Shown here piece after piece: positions 5,498-8,068 of a DNA stretch of 8,068 nucleotides. The DNA comes from Balneolaceae bacterium. GTDB taxonomy: Bacteria > Bacteroidota > Rhodothermia > Balneolales > Balneolaceae. The stretch lies in assembly GCA_007134665.1 (NCBI GenBank), contig SLKH01000071.1:1-8068 (forward strand), given 5' to 3'. Position numbers and translations under genes: made by a program. Each line of letters begins with the position of its first letter. Position 1 is the stretch's first letter. Under the pieces are notes generated by a model that searched no databases, was not told the DNA's origin, and saw only the letters and a list, made by a program, of their open reading frames with translations.

Positions 5498-8068
5498 TTA
5501 AAGTGTGAATCGAACATTGAAACCAATGCTGCGAGTTGACGGGAACTGGTTGGACTCAAATCCCTGTACGTTTCCGGTGTTGAATGCCGTTTCCGGATCA
5601 ATGTGCGGAGCTTCTTTATGGATAATCCATAAGTTCCGGCCGATAAAAGCAACGTCGATAGACCTGAATGGAAGCTCTGTCAACCAGTTAACAGGCAATG
5701 CATACCCGACCCGCAATTCCCGAAGCTTCACATAGGTTGCATCGAAAATATGCGATTCAGCATTACCAAAGAATGTTCTTTCATTGAAATCCTGGGCACC
5801 AACGACGATATCATTTGGTGTACCGTCTTGCTTAACGGCTCCATCAGCCCAACGGCCACCATCAAAAACAAACCCGCCTTCCCGGCCTTCAAGGGTCTCT
5901 TTCAGGATTCCGGTATATCGGCCAAACATATAAGTTGTAGATGTCAGCTTACCGCCGTACTTGGCATCAATCAGGAAGCTTAATTCAACTCCCCTGTAAT
6001 TAAATGTATTCATGATGCCACCGGTCCAGTCAGCCTGGTAGCTGCCAAACGGCCTGATTTCCGGGTCAACGATTGGAATACCCGCTGCATTAACAACGAT
6101 ATTTCCATTATCATCACGCAGGAATCCGCGTCCATAGAGAGTTCCCATTTCCTGGCCAGGACGTGATTCAGAGGTCACATCCCATGATCCGTAGTGGATA
6201 AATGAATCCAGGCCGTCGATAAGTGAAACAACCTCGTTGTTATTCTTTGCCCAGTTTACATTCAGGTTCCACATGAAATCACCCCGTTGAACAGGAGAAG
6301 CATCAACAGCAATCTCGATACCCCTGTTTCGGATCTCGCCTGCATTGATAAACTGCTGGGAATATCCGGATGCCCTGGAAATATCAGCGGCAAGAATCTG
6401 GTTCTCGGCTGTCTGCTCATACCAGGTAACATCGAGGCCTAACCGGTTATTCAGGAAGCGGAATTCACCACCCACTTCAATTGAATAGATCTCTTCCGGC
6501 TTGAGCTCGGTATTTGGTATCGTGTTTGAAAGTGAATAGGACGGTGTGTCTCCAAACGGACTTGCAGCATTAAATACTGCCTGCAATTGGTAAGGTTCCG
6601 TATCGTTACCCACTTTTGTCCAGCCGCCACGCAGCTTGCCGTAGGTCAGCCAGCCGAGATCCAGGTTGAATGCATCGGTAAATACAAAGCTCAGGCTCGC
6701 TGACGGGTAGAAATAAGAGTTATTCTGAACCGGAAGTGTGGATGACCAGTCATTTCTGGCAGTTACGTCCACATATAGATAATCCCTGAACCCGAGTGTG
6801 GCTGCTCCAAACAAGCTGTTGATTCGCTTTTCAGAGCGAAAATCATTTACATTCGGGCGAACAGAAGAGTTGGAAATCGTGTACACATACGGTACGTTCA
6901 ATCCGGGCGCTTCTGCAGAATTAAACCTGTAGGATCTTGTCTGTACCTCTGTCCCGGCCCTTGCAGACAGATAGAAATCCTGTGTCAGATCCTGCTCGAT
7001 TTCGGCCATGAAGTTGGCTGTGAATTCATTGACATTTCTGACATTTTCATAATACCTGCCATCAGGATCCGTGACCGAGAAGACTGCATTCCAGTCTGAT
7101 CGTCGTTCTGCATAGGTATCGGTTCCTATCACACCAGTCAGAGCAAGCCAATCTGTCACGTTATAACGTGCAGTGACATTTCCGAGAAAACGGTCGCGCT
7201 CCTGCCGGTTACCGTTGAGATATTGAACCCAGAACGGGTTGTCAAAATAATTGTAGTTCCAGTTAACCGGCCTGCCATTTTCATCGATATAATTCTCACG
7301 CAATTTTTGAGTATCGAGTTGACGCCCATACCACTGGGTGAGCTGCTGCATCGGGTTATCACCGGTATATCCGACAGAAGGCCTGTTTTTGCCGAGCATC
7401 CGGAAATAATTTGCCCTTGCATCAATGCGAAGGTCATCGCTAAGTTGTACACCGGCATTCAGCCCGACTCTGTTTCTGTCGAGTGATTCAGCCGGGAACA
7501 TACCATCCTGGCGAAGATCGGATAATGAGAGCCTGAAATTAGCCTGGTCATAACTACCAGCCAGTGTGATGTTGTTATCAAATGAAACGCCGGTATCGAA
7601 ATAGTCTCGTACGTTATTTGGTCGGGCAACCCACTCGCGCGGTGATCCGTCCGGCCACTGGTTGATCATCCGGCCATCAAGCGGCGGCCCCCAGCTTTCA
7701 TCACCACCATCGAACGTACCGCCGCCGCGGCCATCGACCCAATCAAACTGGCCTCTCTGGCCCTGGCCATATTCATTCTGCATATCGGGCAGGGTCAGAA
7801 TATCTTCAAAAGTAACGGATGAATTAACAGTAACACCGATACCTTCCCGTCCCATACCGCGGCCATCCTTGGTGGTAATAATAATAGCACCATTGGCTGC
7901 TCGTGAACCATACAGTGCAGCTGCGTTGGGGCCTTTCAGTACGGTGATGGATTCGATATCATTCGGGTTGATATCCATGGCAGCATTACCATAATCGGCA
8001 CCCGCACCGAACTCTCCTCCCGGATCGAAGTTACTATTATCGATATAAACACCATCTACAATAAAGAG
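5498..8068 (-). CDS. SusC/RagA-family TonB-linked outer-membrane transporter, C-terminal 857 residues (5' truncated by window edge)
   Basis: The frame is open from the right edge (first residues LFIVDGVYIDN) to TAA at 5500-5498, so the signal peptide, beta-sandwich domain and start are missing. The end of the plug is visible as NPNDIESITVLKGPNAAALY and SRAANGAIIITTKDG (about 7880-7970). The rest is a 22-strand-type barrel with SusC signatures: DESWGPPLDGR, the Asp-rich loop DPDGRYY, FRDYLYVDVTARNDWSSTLP, LKPEEIYSIEVGGEFRFLNN, NRGIEIAVDASP, and a closing strand SIGFNVRFTL ending in a hydrophobic residue. SusC proteins form a TonB-driven pore with a SusD lid and import large ligands into the periplasm. 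The methionine at 7978 is internal to the plug and not the start. A full protein of this family is about 1000 residues, so 150-200 residues are off the edge. It is co-transcribed with the SusD gene 23 nt downstream. No frameshift or stop interrupts it. Confidence 0.97.
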   Translation of the reverse strand, partial: LFIVDGVYIDNSNFDPGGEFGAGADYGNAAMDINPNDIESITVLKGPNAAALYGSRAANGAIIITTKDGRGMGREGIGVTVNSSVTFEDILTLPDMQNEYGQGQRGQFDWVDGRGGGTFDGGDESWGPPLDGRMINQWPDGSPREWVARPNNVRDYFDTGVSFDNNITLAGSYDQANFRLSLSDLRQDGMFPAESLDRNRVGLNAGVQLSDDLRIDARANYFRMLGKNRPSVGYTGDNPMQQLTQWYGRQLDTQKLRENYIDENGRPVNWNYNYFDNPFWVQYLNGNRQERDRFLGNVTARYNVTDWLALTGVIGTDTYAERRSDWNAVFSVTDPDGRYYENVRNVNEFTANFMAEIEQDLTQDFYLSARAGTEVQTRSYRFNSAEAPGLNVPYVYTISNSSVRPNVNDFRSEKRINSLFGAATLGFRDYLYVDVTARNDWSSTLPVQNNSYFYPSASLSFVFTDAFNLDLGWLTYGKLRGGWTKVGNDTEPYQLQAVFNAASPFGDTPSYSLSNTIPNTELKPEEIYSIEVGGEFRFLNNRLGLDVTWYEQTAENQILAADISRASGYSQQFINAGEIRNRGIEIAVDASPVQRGDFMWNLNVNWAKNNNEVVSLIDGLDSFIHYGSWDVTSESRPGQEMGTLYGRGFLRDDNGNIVVNAAGIPIVDPEIRPFGSYQADWTGGIMNTFNYRGVELSFLIDAKYGGKLTSTTYMFGRYTGILKETLEGREGGFVFDGGRWADGAVKQDGTPNDIVVGAQDFNERTFFGNAESHIFDATYVKLRELRVGYALPVNWLTELPFRSIDVAFIGRNLWIIHKEAPHIDPETAFNTGNVQGFESNQFPSTRSIGFNVRFTL

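Noticed and set aside
7662..7994. Plus-strand 110-codon frame opposite the right SusC plug region
   Set aside because: Its proline- and serine-rich product is the antisense of Gly- and Asp-rich SusC codons; there is no independent evidence for it.

Overview
The window reads as a chromosomal piece of a Bacteroidota-type bacterium, possibly a marine Balneolota/Rhodothermota relative. The grounds are two SusC/RagA-type TonB-linked outer-membrane transporters, a SusD/RagB-type surface lipoprotein, and two perfect copies of the Bacteroidota -7 promoter element TAnnTTTG, each placed just upstream of a minus-strand gene. The phylum call is fairly firm; the finer placement is an impression from protein style.

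All supported genes lie on the minus strand, so transcription runs right to left. (1) 8068-5498: the C-terminal 857 residues of a SusC-like transporter whose start is off the right edge. (2) 5474-3867: its SusD-like partner, 23 nt downstream with a good Shine-Dalgarno site, closed by a strong intrinsic terminator at 3840-3805. (3) 3789-3674: an array of heptamer repeats arranged as an inverted pair. (4) 3659-3652: a promoter element, then an M20D-type amidohydrolase (3620-2472) and an alanine-racemase-family PLP enzyme (2472-1306), joined by a TGATG stop/start overlap. (5) 1305-857: an AT-rich spacer ending in a second promoter element. (6) 856-1: the first 285 residues of a second SusC-like protein, whose C-terminus is off the left edge.

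The SusC/SusD pair forms one outer-membrane uptake unit (SusC the TonB-driven barrel, SusD the substrate-capturing lid). The M20/racemase pair is a separate cytoplasmic unit that plausibly deacylates an N-acyl amino acid and racemises the product; the substrate cannot be read from sequence. Points deserving a second look are the missing standard start codon of the amidohydrolase (an ATG at the expected place is one nucleotide out of frame), unusual active-site residues in the racemase, and the inverted heptamer array. I found no CRISPR array, tRNA, rRNA or insertion sequence, and no clearly novel defence or mobile system.
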